Source of the DNA: Aquilaria yunnanensis
Lineage: Eukaryota > Streptophyta > Magnoliopsida > Malvales > Thymelaeaceae
Length of the DNA stretch: 64,000 bases
NCBI GenBank assembly: GCA_039654915.1
Contig: CM077597.1
Location: forward strand, 81,098,001 to 81,162,000
Direction: 5' to 3'
Part shown: positions 34,130 through 43,573 of the stretch, one piece after another
Numbering within the stretch: position 1 is the first letter of the stretch
Layout of the letters: every line of letters begins with the position of its first letter
Made by a program: the position numbers and the translations under genes
Notes under the pieces: generated by a model
What the model was told of the DNA's origin: nothing
Seen by the model: the letters and a program-made list of their open reading frames with translations, nothing else
Databases searched by the model: none

Positions 34130-37100
34130 TTATGCAAAGTATTTCTTTACTGCATCCGAATTTACTGGCTTCGGTAATTCTCGTCCATCCATTTCTGTCA
34201 GAATTAGTGCCCCTCCTGAAAATGCTTTCTTCACGACATATGGCCCGTCATAATTTGGTGTCCATTTTCCTCTTGAATCATGTTGCATGGGTAAAATTTT
34301 CTTGAGCACTATGTCACCTTCGTGAAATTGTCGTGGGCGAACCTTTTTGTTGTAAGCACGAATCATCCTTCTTTGATAAAGTTGCCCATGGCAGAGGGCT
34401 ATCATTCTTCTTTCATCAATTAGATTTAATTGCTCGTATCTAGCTTTGACCCATTCTGCTTCTCCTAATTGAGTATCCATTAGTACCCTTAATGAAGGAA
34501 TTTCAACTTCGATAGGCAATACAGCCTCCATACCGTATACCAGAGAAAAAGGTGTTGCTCCAGTAGAAGTACGGGTAGAAGTTCTATAAGCATGCAGTGC
34601 AAAAGGTAACATCTCATGCCAGTCCTTGTAAGTGACGATCATCTTTTCAACAATTCTCTTGATATTTTTATTGGCCGCTTCTACTGCACCATTCATCATC
34701 GGTCGATAAGGTGCTGAATTGAGATGCTTGATTTTGAATTGCCGGCACAAAGTCTGCATCATTGCATTATTCAGGTTCGTGGCATTGTCTGAGATGATAC
34801 ACTCTGGCGGTCCATAGCGACAAATGATTTCTTTCTTAATGAACCGGCATACCACCTTTTGAGTTACGCTTGCATAAGACACAGCTTCTACCCATTTAGT
34901 AAAGTAGTCAATTGCAACTAGGATGAATTTGTGACCATTGGAAGCTTTAGGGGTAATCGCTCCAATAACATCGATTCCCCACATGGCAAAAGGCCAAGGT
35001 ATTGCTGTTACATTAAGAGGAACAGGTGGAGCTTGGATCTTGTTGGCATATATTTGGCATTTGTGACATTTTCTTACGTGATTGACGCAATCACTTTCCA
35101 ATGTGAGCCAATAGTAACCAGCCCTCATTATTTGTCTTGCCATAGTATGACCACTAGTGTGTGCTCCACATATTCCAGAATGAACTTCTTCCATGATCTT
35201 TCGTGCTTCATGAGTATCTACACAGCGAAGTAGCATCGAGTCTGGGGTTTTCTTGTAAAGTATGTCTAGGTTTAAAAGAAAACCCATTGACAATCTTCGT
35301 AGAAATTTCTTGTCATTTTCTGATACTTCTGGTGGATATACTCTTTCTTGGAGGTATTTCTTGATATCGTGATACCAAGGCTTTCCATCCAATTCTTCTT
35401 CGATGCTCATGCAATAAGCTGGAGAATCTATTATTCTCATCTCGAACACAGGAGTATGCTCGGGGTCACTGATCTTGTACATAGCAGCCAAAGTAGCTAA
35501 AGCATCCGGTATTTGATTATCTTCCCTTGGAAGATGATGGAAGCTTATACTGTTGAATTTTCGAGCCAAGTCTAGTATGAGCTTTTGGTAAGGGATCAAT
35601 TTTGAATCCCTTGTCTCCCATTCTCCGTTGATTTGATATATGACTGATGCGGAATCCCCATAAACTCGGAGATCTCGCACTTTCAATTCCAGTGCCATTT
35701 GGAGTCCCATAGCACATGCCTCATACTCTACTATATTGTTGGTACAAGGAAATGTAATTTTTGCTGTAAGAGGGAATTGCTCTCCACTTGGAGAGATGAG
35801 TATGGCTCCAATCCCTTGTCCCAAAGCATTAGATGCTCCATCGAATGCCATTTTCCATGTTTCATCATCTTTAGAGACTTCCTGTTCTATCGTCATTATA
35901 TCTCCATCAGGAAACTCCATTTTCATTGGCTCATAATCATCCAATGCTCTATCAGCCAGATATTCAGCAATCACACTCCCTTTTACAGCCTTTTGGGTGA
36001 CATACTGTATGTCGTATTCAGACAACAGCATTTGCCATTTTGCGATCCTGCCTGATAAAGCTGGTTTCTCAAAAATGTACTTAATGGGATCAGTCTTGGA
36101 GATTAGCAATGTGGTGTTGTTGAGCATGTAGTGTCGTAGTCGGTGTGCTACCCATGCAAGGGCACAACAGGACTTTTCTACTATTGAGTATTTCGCTTCA
36201 TATGTGGTAAGCTTCTTGCTCAAATAGTAAATTGCGTGCTCTTTCTTGCCTGTCTCATCACGTTGACCCAATACGGATCCTAATGAAGAATCCTGTATGG
36301 ATAAATATAGAATCAACGATTCTCCAGATCGGGGTGGTACCAAGACTGGTGGATTTGATAGATATTGCTTGATTTTCTCGAATGCTTCTTGGCATTCGTT
36401 ATTCCACTCGATCGGATTGTTCTTCTTCAGTGATTTGAAAAGAGGTTCACACTTGGATGTCAATTGTGAAATGAACCTTGCTATGAAGTTGATTCTGCCC
36501 AGAAAACTTCTTACTTGTTTTGGAGTCTTCGGGGGTTGCATTTCTTGTATTGCTTTGACTTTACTCGGGTCAACTCGAATCCCATCCTTGCTGACCATGA
36601 AACCCAATAACTTTCCTGAAGAGGCTCCAAAAATACATTTGGCAGGATTCAACTTCAGTTGATATTTGCGAAGTCTATCGAATAGTTTTCTTAGCACTTT
36701 TAGATGCCCCTTAGCAGTGAAAGTTTTGGCGATCATGTCGTCTACATATACTTCAATTTCTTTATGCATCATATCATGGAATAATGCAACCATGGCTCTT
36801 TGATATGTAGCACCAGCATTCTTTAACCCAAAAGGCATCACCTTGTAGTAGAAGGTACCCCAAAGGGTTATAAAGGCAGTTTTTATCATATCATCTGGAT
36901 CAAGTTTGATTTGATTGTATCCAGAGAAGCCATCCATGAAGGAAAAATAGGAGTTTCCTGCGGTATTATCCACCAGCGTATCAATGTGAGGAAGTGGGAA
37001 GTTATCTTTAGGACTGGCTTCGTTCAATGGCCGGTAGTCCTGACAAACTCTTAGTTTCCCGCTTTCTTTCTTTTCGACTGGAACAATGTTAACCACCCAT

Positions 37101-37528
37101 TCTGTATATTCAGCGACCCCAAGGAATCCTGCATCCCACAGCTTTCGAATCTCATCTTTCACTCTTAAGATTAGATCCGGCTTTAATCTTCGTAACTTTT
37201 GTCTGACAGGCTTCGCCCCAGGTTTCAAGGGTATTTTGTGTAGTACTATGTCTGAGCTTAAGCCAGGCATATCTTGGTATGACCAAGCAAACACATCCAC
37301 ATATTCTTTCAATAAATGGACTAATTCTTCTTTTTCTTCAGGAGGGAATAAAGTGCCAATCTTGACTTCTTTTACATCCTGACTGTCTCCCAGGTTGAAT
37401 ACCTCAGTTGGTTCTTGACTTGTTGCTCTTTCTTTTTCATCTCGCTCAATCATTTTTAATAGCTCAGGAGATACTTGAAGATCTTCGTCATCCGAGTCGG
37501 TAGTGTTTACAGGATTATCAAAGTTCAT
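34130..37528 (-). CDS. pol: Pol: reverse transcriptase, RNase H, archaeal-type RNase H, integrase
   Basis: Intact, 1,132 codons. RT core at about residues 150-310, with D199 in FMDGFSGY and the YVDD motif at 261-264. A Ty3-type RNase H at about 400-520 looks inactive (LYLS where an Asp is usual). A second, archaeal-type RNase H lies at about 555-685, with D563, E603, D625 and D675. Integrase has a zinc region (H783/H790, CHKC 821-824) and DDE residues D853, D914 and E950, then a C-terminal GKWTPNYDGPYVV tail. Dual RNase H marks the Tat/Ogre lineage. The frame is open upstream to 37559, where a predicted 3' splice site joins it to the protease exon. Confidence 0.95.
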   Translation of the reverse strand: MNFDNPVNTTDSDDEDLQVSPELLKMIERDEKERATSQEPTEVFNLGDSQDVKEVKIGTLFPPEEKEELVHLLKEYVDVFAWSYQDMPGLSSDIVLHKIPLKPGAKPVRQKLRRLKPDLILRVKDEIRKLWDAGFLGVAEYTEWVVNIVPVEKKESGKLRVCQDYRPLNEASPKDNFPLPHIDTLVDNTAGNSYFSFMDGFSGYNQIKLDPDDMIKTAFITLWGTFYYKVMPFGLKNAGATYQRAMVALFHDMMHKEIEVYVDDMIAKTFTAKGHLKVLRKLFDRLRKYQLKLNPAKCIFGASSGKLLGFMVSKDGIRVDPSKVKAIQEMQPPKTPKQVRSFLGRINFIARFISQLTSKCEPLFKSLKKNNPIEWNNECQEAFEKIKQYLSNPPVLVPPRSGESLILYLSIQDSSLGSVLGQRDETGKKEHAIYYLSKKLTTYEAKYSIVEKSCCALAWVAHRLRHYMLNNTTLLISKTDPIKYIFEKPALSGRIAKWQMLLSEYDIQYVTQKAVKGSVIAEYLADRALDDYEPMKMEFPDGDIMTIEQEVSKDDETWKMAFDGASNALGQGIGAILISPSGEQFPLTAKITFPCTNNIVEYEACAMGLQMALELKVRDLRVYGDSASVIYQINGEWETRDSKLIPYQKLILDLARKFNSISFHHLPREDNQIPDALATLAAMYKISDPEHTPVFEMRIIDSPAYCMSIEEELDGKPWYHDIKKYLQERVYPPEVSENDKKFLRRLSMGFLLNLDILYKKTPDSMLLRCVDTHEARKIMEEVHSGICGAHTSGHTMARQIMRAGYYWLTLESDCVNHVRKCHKCQIYANKIQAPPVPLNVTAIPWPFAMWGIDVIGAITPKASNGHKFILVAIDYFTKWVEAVSYASVTQKVVCRFIKKEIICRYGPPECIISDNATNLNNAMMQTLCRQFKIKHLNSAPYRPMMNGAVEAANKNIKRIVEKMIVTYKDWHEMLPFALHAYRTSTRTSTGATPFSLVYGMEAVLPIEVEIPSLRVLMDTQLGEAEWVKARYEQLNLIDERRMIALCHGQLYQRRMIRAYNKKVRPRQFHEGDIVLKKILPMQHDSRGKWTPNYDGPYVVKKAFSGGALILTEMDGRELPKPVNSDAVKKYFA

Positions 37529-37559
37529 TCTTTCATTGTCATCAAAGAGAGTTTTGGGT

Positions 37560-37758
37560 CTGCATTATCCAGAGAGAAAAGAAAGAGAAAAAAAAAAAAA
37601 TAGCACGAATGAGATGGATGCAAACTGGTACTTTATTTACAATGTGCATAAATCACAACTTTATTGGAATAAAAAGCAATAACTAAAAGGTTCACTTAAA
37701 CAAAGACTACACCCTATTGATTGAACCTTTCTTTAGGAGGTTTTTACTATTAGATTAC
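37560..37758 (-). other. Predicted intron between protease and RT
   Basis: On the minus strand, the donor AA|GTAATC overlaps the gag-pro stop codon. The acceptor TGCAG|AC at 37560 follows a strong polypyrimidine tract. Removing the 199 nt would leave the frame open from protease into RT with no stop. A pro-RT intron is a known feature of Ogre elements. Without splicing, pol would need another way to be translated. Confidence 0.75.
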
Positions 37759-40328
37759 TTTGGAAAGCTTTCGATTATAACAGGCAGTTCTATCGCCTCC
37801 CAATTGTTCAGCATATCCCGTGGGCCACAAGGTTGAACAAGCTTCTCCTCTTCAGGTGAATCGCTGATGATTGCCTGAATAGAAAGACTTTCAAAAGACT
37901 TGTTGATGTTGATAGTCAGCTTGCCTTCATTGTCATTTTTTGGAATGAGACCACCACTCACGAACGTTTCGGTGATTTCAGGGATATCCAGATTTCTTTC
38001 CTGGAGAGGATGCCCCGTTAATCGTGCAATCCTCTTTTCTCTCTTTTCAGCTATTGCCTTCATTTTATCATGTCTTGTCGGTGTGAAGCCTAGGCCGTAT
38101 TTCCCTTCATTTGTGGTGATTTTCAATGGTTCTGTGATTCCTTGTAAATCTTGTCCCAGTCCTAACCCCGGTGAGTATCCTCCTTTTATCATGAGTTTGG
38201 CAACCATGCGACTTGTTTTAGAGATGCTAGGAATGGGTTCTTCTCCATATTCGCTGACATAAGCAGCATTGACAATCTCAAAAGACCTGAAGGAGCAATC
38301 AGGTATATTTTCATTGACTTCGACATATTGAGCATCCGCAGGTCTTGATAGCAGGATGTCTTCTTCAGCGAAGACCGTGATTATCTTTCCTTCAATAATG
38401 AATTTCATTTTCTGGTGTAATGAAGAAGGAATTGCTCCGGCCATATGGATCCATGGTCTTCCCAGCAGGCAGGTATAAGATGGACAAATATCCATGACTT
38501 GGAATGTGATGTGGAAAAGACAGGGACCAATCCCTATTGGTAGCTCTATTTCTCCAACAACATCTCTCTTCGTTCCGTCAAATGCTCGAACAACAATATG
38601 ACTGTTGTTGAGGTATGATGGGTCTAAACCAATCTTATGTAAGGTTTCGAGTGGCATTACATTTAGAGCTGACCCATTGTCGATAAGAACTCTGGCCATA
38701 ATCCGATCTTTGTATTTAATCGAAATATGCAGAGCCTTAGAGTGACCCCTTCCTTCTGCTGGTATCTCATCGTCAGTGAATGTGATGAGATTTTGTGCCG
38801 TGATGTTGTTGACAAGGTGGTCAAAGCTGTTCACGGAGATATCTTGTTCAACATAAGCCTTATTCAGGACTTTGAGAAGAGCTTCTCGATGGGCATCAGA
38901 ACTTAAGAGTAATGAAAGTATGGAGATCTTTGCTGGCAGACGGTTCAACTGCTCCACGATACTGTATTCACTTTGCTTTATGAGTTTGAGAAACTCAGTA
39001 GCTTGTTCATCTGTTACTGCTCGAGGCATCTCTTGCTCTTTAGATGTGTTAATAGGTCCATTTGCTGGATCCGTAACATTCTTCTCTTGTTGGAGCTTGT
39101 TCATTTGCTCGGGAGAATAACACCGACCGCTTCTAGTCATGCCCCCAACTTCTAACGGAGTTGATGTGATGTTAGAAGTATAGCCATAGTTCCATGGAAC
39201 AGTTTTGTCTGATTTGTACGGGAATGGCTTTGGAACTTGAATTCTTAAAGGCTTGAGAGCAGATTTTGATATTGGAATGACTAGTGGTCTTGGCATGATA
39301 TTGACTTCTTGTTCTTTAATTATCACATTCACGTCATCTTCTTTATCTGACATAAAAACGATGATTTGGGAGGAGTCCATCAGACTTTGTAGACTTTTAC
39401 GAAATTCTGGGCATTCTTGGATAGAATGACTTTTACTGTTATGAAAGTTGCACCACTCCTCATCCTCGACTTCTTTATTTCCAGAAGACTTTCCTATGAT
39501 AATCCCTTCTTTCACAAGGCATGAATATACATGCTTAAGAGGGGTTATGATATCATTGACTGTTTTCTTCATCGGCCAGTATTCTTCCATCATATTGACT
39601 GGTTTGGCTTGATGAGGAGGCAATGGATTATGAGTGACGTTTGGTTCATCGGAAAAGTTCAACCACTTTGACTCAATTAATTGTTGGACTATACGCTTCA
39701 ATGCTATGCAATTTTCCAGTCCGTGGCCCACGGTACCATCATGATATGGGCAATTTATGTTAGGGTCATACCACCTTGGATACGGGGGTTCCAATGGCCT
39801 TGTAGGGATTGGGCGAATAAGTTGACTTTCGATGAGTTTTGGATACAGCTCAGTGTAAGTCATGGGAATTGGTGCGAAGATTTCTCTTGGTCTTGGTGCA
39901 GGTACTGGAGGAGTTGGAACAGGTGGCCGTAACTGATTAGGTCTGTTGGGAGGATAATTGTTGGGTCTATTGGGAAGATAATCATTGGGCCTATTGGGAG
40001 GATAATCATTGGGCCTATTGGTAGGATAATAATTGGGCTTATTGGCAGAATAGGATAGGCGAGGTCCGGTGGCCACAGTGCCCACGAAGGGAATCCCTCT
40101 TCCTCTTCCTATTTGTTGTATTTCTTCATCTTTTCTTCTGGAAGGTCCTCCTCTTTTCATAGGATCGCTAAAGGATTCAGTAATCTTCCCAGTCCTGATA
40201 CCATGCTCGATCCTTTCTCCAGACATTACTACGTCGGAGAAGTTAGTTGCCGCATTGCCAATAAGTTTGTCATAATATGGGTATTTCAGTGTCTGGACAA
40301 ATAAAGTGACCATTTCTCTTTCTGTCAT
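37755..40328 (-). CDS. Gag C-terminal part and aspartic protease (gag-pro exon)
   Basis: 857 codons from the first Met; the same frame is open further upstream to the TAA at 40386. Seen: NRPN-rich repeats at residues about 98-131; two zinc-knuckle-like clusters, CPYHDGTVGHGLENC (193-207) and CNFHNSKSHSIQEC (293-306); a retropepsin with the active-site motif DNGS at 550-553 and LLGRPW at 621-626; and a G-patch-like segment, GGYSPGLGLGQDLQG (716-730). The product would process the polyprotein inside particles. It ends at TAA 37755-37757, which lies within the predicted intron donor. Confidence 0.93.
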   Translation of the reverse strand: MTEREMVTLFVQTLKYPYYDKLIGNAATNFSDVVMSGERIEHGIRTGKITESFSDPMKRGGPSRRKDEEIQQIGRGRGIPFVGTVATGPRLSYSANKPNYYPTNRPNDYPPNRPNDYLPNRPNNYPPNRPNQLRPPVPTPPVPAPRPREIFAPIPMTYTELYPKLIESQLIRPIPTRPLEPPYPRWYDPNINCPYHDGTVGHGLENCIALKRIVQQLIESKWLNFSDEPNVTHNPLPPHQAKPVNMMEEYWPMKKTVNDIITPLKHVYSCLVKEGIIIGKSSGNKEVEDEEWCNFHNSKSHSIQECPEFRKSLQSLMDSSQIIVFMSDKEDDVNVIIKEQEVNIMPRPLVIPISKSALKPLRIQVPKPFPYKSDKTVPWNYGYTSNITSTPLEVGGMTRSGRCYSPEQMNKLQQEKNVTDPANGPINTSKEQEMPRAVTDEQATEFLKLIKQSEYSIVEQLNRLPAKISILSLLLSSDAHREALLKVLNKAYVEQDISVNSFDHLVNNITAQNLITFTDDEIPAEGRGHSKALHISIKYKDRIMARVLIDNGSALNVMPLETLHKIGLDPSYLNNSHIVVRAFDGTKRDVVGEIELPIGIGPCLFHITFQVMDICPSYTCLLGRPWIHMAGAIPSSLHQKMKFIIEGKIITVFAEEDILLSRPADAQYVEVNENIPDCSFRSFEIVNAAYVSEYGEEPIPSISKTSRMVAKLMIKGGYSPGLGLGQDLQGITEPLKITTNEGKYGLGFTPTRHDKMKAIAEKREKRIARLTGHPLQERNLDIPEITETFVSGGLIPKNDNEGKLTININKSFESLSIQAIISDSPEEEKLVQPCGPRDMLNNWEAIELPVIIESFPK

Positions 40329-40385
40329 GGGTGGCTGAACCTGTGCAGCTAAGTCCCTCCACCGCTGCGCATATTCCTTGAAAGT

Positions 40386-41039
40386 TTATGGCTTTTTCTT
40401 CTCCATGTTTTGGAGAGTTTGGCGATCCGGAGCCAAGTCCATAACGTGTTTATAGTTGCCGATGAAGGCCTGAGCAAGGTCATTCCAAGTTTTTATGTTC
40501 CTTGGACCTTGGCTTAGATACCACTGTAATGCTGATTTTGTGAGACTTTCCTGAAAAAGTGCGATCCACACCTTTTCATCTTTTGTGAGTGGTTGTAGTC
40601 TCCTTAGGAACAATGTGATGTGAGTGATGGGATCACTCGTTCCATCGTATTTCACGAAATCTGGCACCTTAAAATCTGAAGGGATTACGACGTCTGGCAC
40701 TAAGCAGAGGTCATCCACCGAGAGAGATCCGAATATAGTGCCTCCTTCAATGGCTCGCAGTCGCTTTTCTATTGTTTCGAGTTTTTGAGATTCTGCTTCT
40801 TCTTTTGGTAATGTCTTCTTCTCTTCCTGTACAGTGTCTTGTTTCAGGTGAACACTAGCAGACGGTCCTGATTCTTGAAACAGGTTTTCTTGGACTGAGA
40901 CTCGTTGCGGGGTGAATCCCGGGGGATAAGTGGGATCTTGTACTTCTTTGATGGGGACTTGAGTTGCTTTCCCTTTGATTAATTCCATCAATTGTCTCAT
41001 CTGTTCTGACATACTTTCAATTTTGGACTCCATCTCCAT
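40386..41039 (-). pseudogene. gag: Gag N-terminal/capsid region, ended by an in-frame TAA
   Basis: 217 codons encode a coiled-coil-like start (MESKIESMSEQMRQLMELI) and a retrotransposon gag core with VPDFVKYDGTSDP, ALFQESLTKSALQWYL and WNDLAQAFIGNY. The TAA at 40386-40388 is in the same frame as the downstream gag-pro ORF, with 19 open codons between it and the next Met. A single nonsense change therefore splits gag. The context is not a classic leaky stop. This copy probably cannot make full-length Gag, despite nearly identical LTRs. Confidence 0.88.
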
Positions 41040-41254
41040 GAGACGTCATTCGGCTTGTTCTGCCATTAATCTTGTTTGGAGTCGAGTTGAATATCGGTGT
41101 TGAGGTCCAATTTTACCCTTTTAAAGGAATATTTATTTTATTAGATTCTATGTGTGTATGATTGATGTGATGGATGCATGCATGAATATTGTAAATACTT
41201 GGTGAAAGAAAAACTATAATGGAATTTCTCAATTACATTCAGCAAAAGGTTTGT

Positions 41255-42949
41255 TTAAAAGAAACGACCCAAAGTACAATACTGCTTTCTGGCCTTAGAT
41301 ATGAACTCCATCATTCTTTGAACATTTACTGATGGAGTAGGACAGCTCAGTTCTTCTAACTCCTTGGCTTCTTCGCCCATTAGTTGGGCTTGTTCTGTAA
41401 CTTTTCTGACTTCTACCAAAAATGTTTGCAATTGATCTTGAGAAAATCTGTATTGATCTTCCCAGTATCTGACTCTCATCTCTTTTTGATCGGTTTCATC
41501 AACCAATTGGGAGATGACTTGTTTTTGGTATTCAACTTTCTCTTCGAGGAGTTGTGTTTTGTGACCGAGCTGTTGCATGTCAAGGAGCATCCTCTTGTTC
41601 TTCTCCTTTTCTTCCTCTAGTTCTTTCTCCAACTCTCTTTTCGCCAATTTTCTGATGACCTCTTCAGATAGAACTATTCCTTCCTTCCGGTTATTTCTCC
41701 ATTCATAATAAGCAGTGGGAGAAATAATAGGCCCCGACTTCAATATGAAAATTCTTTTCCACGCAACTGAAATACCCATTGCGAGCTTATTTGAATTTGG
41801 ATCTTCGTGTGAAAATTCCAACTTACTCAGATTATGCGTCATGGGTATAAATTGCATAGACCCAAATTGTTTTCGTACTTGAGCTGGGGCATAACTTGTT
41901 CCTCCCCATATACCTAAGAGAGGAACCCACGGGCAATTGCCGCAACGGTAGACAACGCGGGTGGAGGTAGACCAGGGGGCTCTCCATTCAATTTGGAATT
42001 CGGTGATGTTCTTGAAATAATCAACCCATGCTTCCTTGCTGTCGTGATGAATGGTTTCACTTTTCAAAAAGGCTTCGATTGGGATGAAGTCCTTTGAAAA
42101 GCGATTTCCAAAATGTTGCTTCTCACAAGGAAGGTGGCTTTTGATCCAAATGTTGAGGAGATGTGAACATCCTATGAATTTGCCCCCTCTTTGGCGACAA
42201 AAGTTTAATGCCCTGATAGTTTCACATAATATTACTGAGGTCGGATTTATTTGAGCATTGCAGATTTGCTCAAATAGTGTAATGATGTCTCCTTCAATGA
42301 ATCCGACGATTCTTGGGAAGACTACCAGGCCATATATCGCCAAGGCGAAAAGCTTGCGTCGTTGATTTTTCTGAGGGAGAACGTGACTTAATTGTTTTAA
42401 GTCGATCCAACTGATAAATTTTCGAGATCCCTTTGTTGCAAACTTGGTTTGAAGACTGGAAGCTGGCATATCCAATAATTTTGCTAGGGCTCGATGAGGC
42501 TCCGTTCTTCTATCATGTTGATAAGTCTCGATTGGATAGTCGGAGGACCAACCCAAGAGGCTGTTGTATTCTTCAATGGTTGGAACCAGATCCATCTTAT
42601 CGAAAGAAAAGCATCGATAAAATGGATCCCAAAATTGTATTAGAGCCCGGACAAGTGATGCATCAACGGTAACCTTTAGTAGGCAAGTGATGTGACCATA
42701 TTTTGCCGTAAAAGCTTCCCGATCAGTAGAATTCCAACTATTCCAGACTTGCAATAATTCCGTGGTGTCGTTCTGATTTATCCGGACCGATACCTGGTCC
42801 TTAAGCTGTACGTGAGAATGGGATGTCAGAGCATCTCCGTGAAGCTTTTGAGCCGTTTCGGAATATTCCATAGCTTCAGGCTGAGTTTCGATTACCGTGT
42901 CATTCCATGATCCAGTAACAGCCGTGGGAAGATAATCGAGAATATCCAT
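41255..42949 (-). CDS. Ogre-type ORF1, unknown function
   Basis: Intact, 564 codons, located between the PBS leader and gag and read in the same sense. The N-terminal two thirds contain LIQFWDPFYRCFSFDKMDLVP and PTIEEYNSLLGW. This resembles a plant-specific domain of unknown function found in many repetitive plant proteins (DUF7745/plant-mobile-domain-like, from memory of the family). The C-terminus (about residues 430-540) is a long Glu/Lys/Gln-rich coiled coil. An extra ORF1 at this position is characteristic of Ogre elements. No catalytic motif is recognised, and a structural or RNA-packaging role is only a guess. Confidence 0.85.
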   Translation of the reverse strand: MDILDYLPTAVTGSWNDTVIETQPEAMEYSETAQKLHGDALTSHSHVQLKDQVSVRINQNDTTELLQVWNSWNSTDREAFTAKYGHITCLLKVTVDASLVRALIQFWDPFYRCFSFDKMDLVPTIEEYNSLLGWSSDYPIETYQHDRRTEPHRALAKLLDMPASSLQTKFATKGSRKFISWIDLKQLSHVLPQKNQRRKLFALAIYGLVVFPRIVGFIEGDIITLFEQICNAQINPTSVILCETIRALNFCRQRGGKFIGCSHLLNIWIKSHLPCEKQHFGNRFSKDFIPIEAFLKSETIHHDSKEAWVDYFKNITEFQIEWRAPWSTSTRVVYRCGNCPWVPLLGIWGGTSYAPAQVRKQFGSMQFIPMTHNLSKLEFSHEDPNSNKLAMGISVAWKRIFILKSGPIISPTAYYEWRNNRKEGIVLSEEVIRKLAKRELEKELEEEKEKNKRMLLDMQQLGHKTQLLEEKVEYQKQVISQLVDETDQKEMRVRYWEDQYRFSQDQLQTFLVEVRKVTEQAQLMGEEAKELEELSCPTPSVNVQRMMEFISKARKQYCTLGRFF

Positions 42950-43552
42950 GATAATAGTTCTTTCACCAAATACTTATCTTTAATGATGAAATGTATATGC
43001 CGGAAAAATAAGGAAAAATAGAGTTAGTAAAAAAATAACACATAGGATCATACAAACATATAGATAAAACAAAACCTATGGAAATGGGAACCGAGGTATG
43101 GGAAATTCTTAATGGCTGGTTCTAAGGTGGAGTAAGGAATTCTACATGCAGAAGGTGGTTTATCAAAAAGGCAAGGGATAGTTCCCGAATCCCGTCACTG
43201 AATCATAGTGACGGCCCGATTCCTTACCCTCTAGGGTTTATGTAAGGAATGGATTAATTCGAGTCGTAGCTTTTCGTGGGCCCATGCAGAGACTAACCGT
43301 CTCAGAAGGCAATACACTACTTTGCTACTTTGAAACCGGTGAAGGCTTGGAGACCGTGGCCTCACAAGGACAGCAACACCAATTCCGCTTAGAAAGAATC
43401 GAGTTTGATTTAAGGAAGCTCGGGTATAGAGCTTCATTTTGTGAATGCATTATGCGTGTTTACTTAAGTAAATATAATATATAAATCCACATAATAGTAA
43501 AGCAAAGTAAATAAAAACAAATCAACTTTAGGCTCGACTCACTAACGTCATC
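42950..43552 (-). other. 5' leader of the young element
   Basis: Untranslated sequence between PBS and ORF1 on the minus strand. The part at about 43080-43552 is homologous to 58238-58690 of the second element. A 68-codon minus-strand frame (43231-43437) is also largely open in the relative (58340-58558) and might be a leader peptide, but evidence is thin. Confidence 0.55.
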
Positions 43553-43570
43553 TCCCCAGTGGAGTCGCCA
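43553..43570 (-). promoter_or_regulatory. Primer-binding site of the young element
   Basis: Minus-strand TGGCGACTCCACTGGGGA, three bases after the LTR end. The same site, with one difference, is at 58220-58237. It is consistent with the tRNA-Arg primer described for Ogre/Tat elements (tRNA identity from memory). Confidence 0.82.
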
Positions 43571-43573
43571 AGC

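Noticed and set aside
34931..36662. Plus-strand frames inside pol (such as 34931-35233, 35699-36055, 36297-36662)
   Set aside because: Antisense shadows of a strongly supported pol gene with no recognisable motifs.
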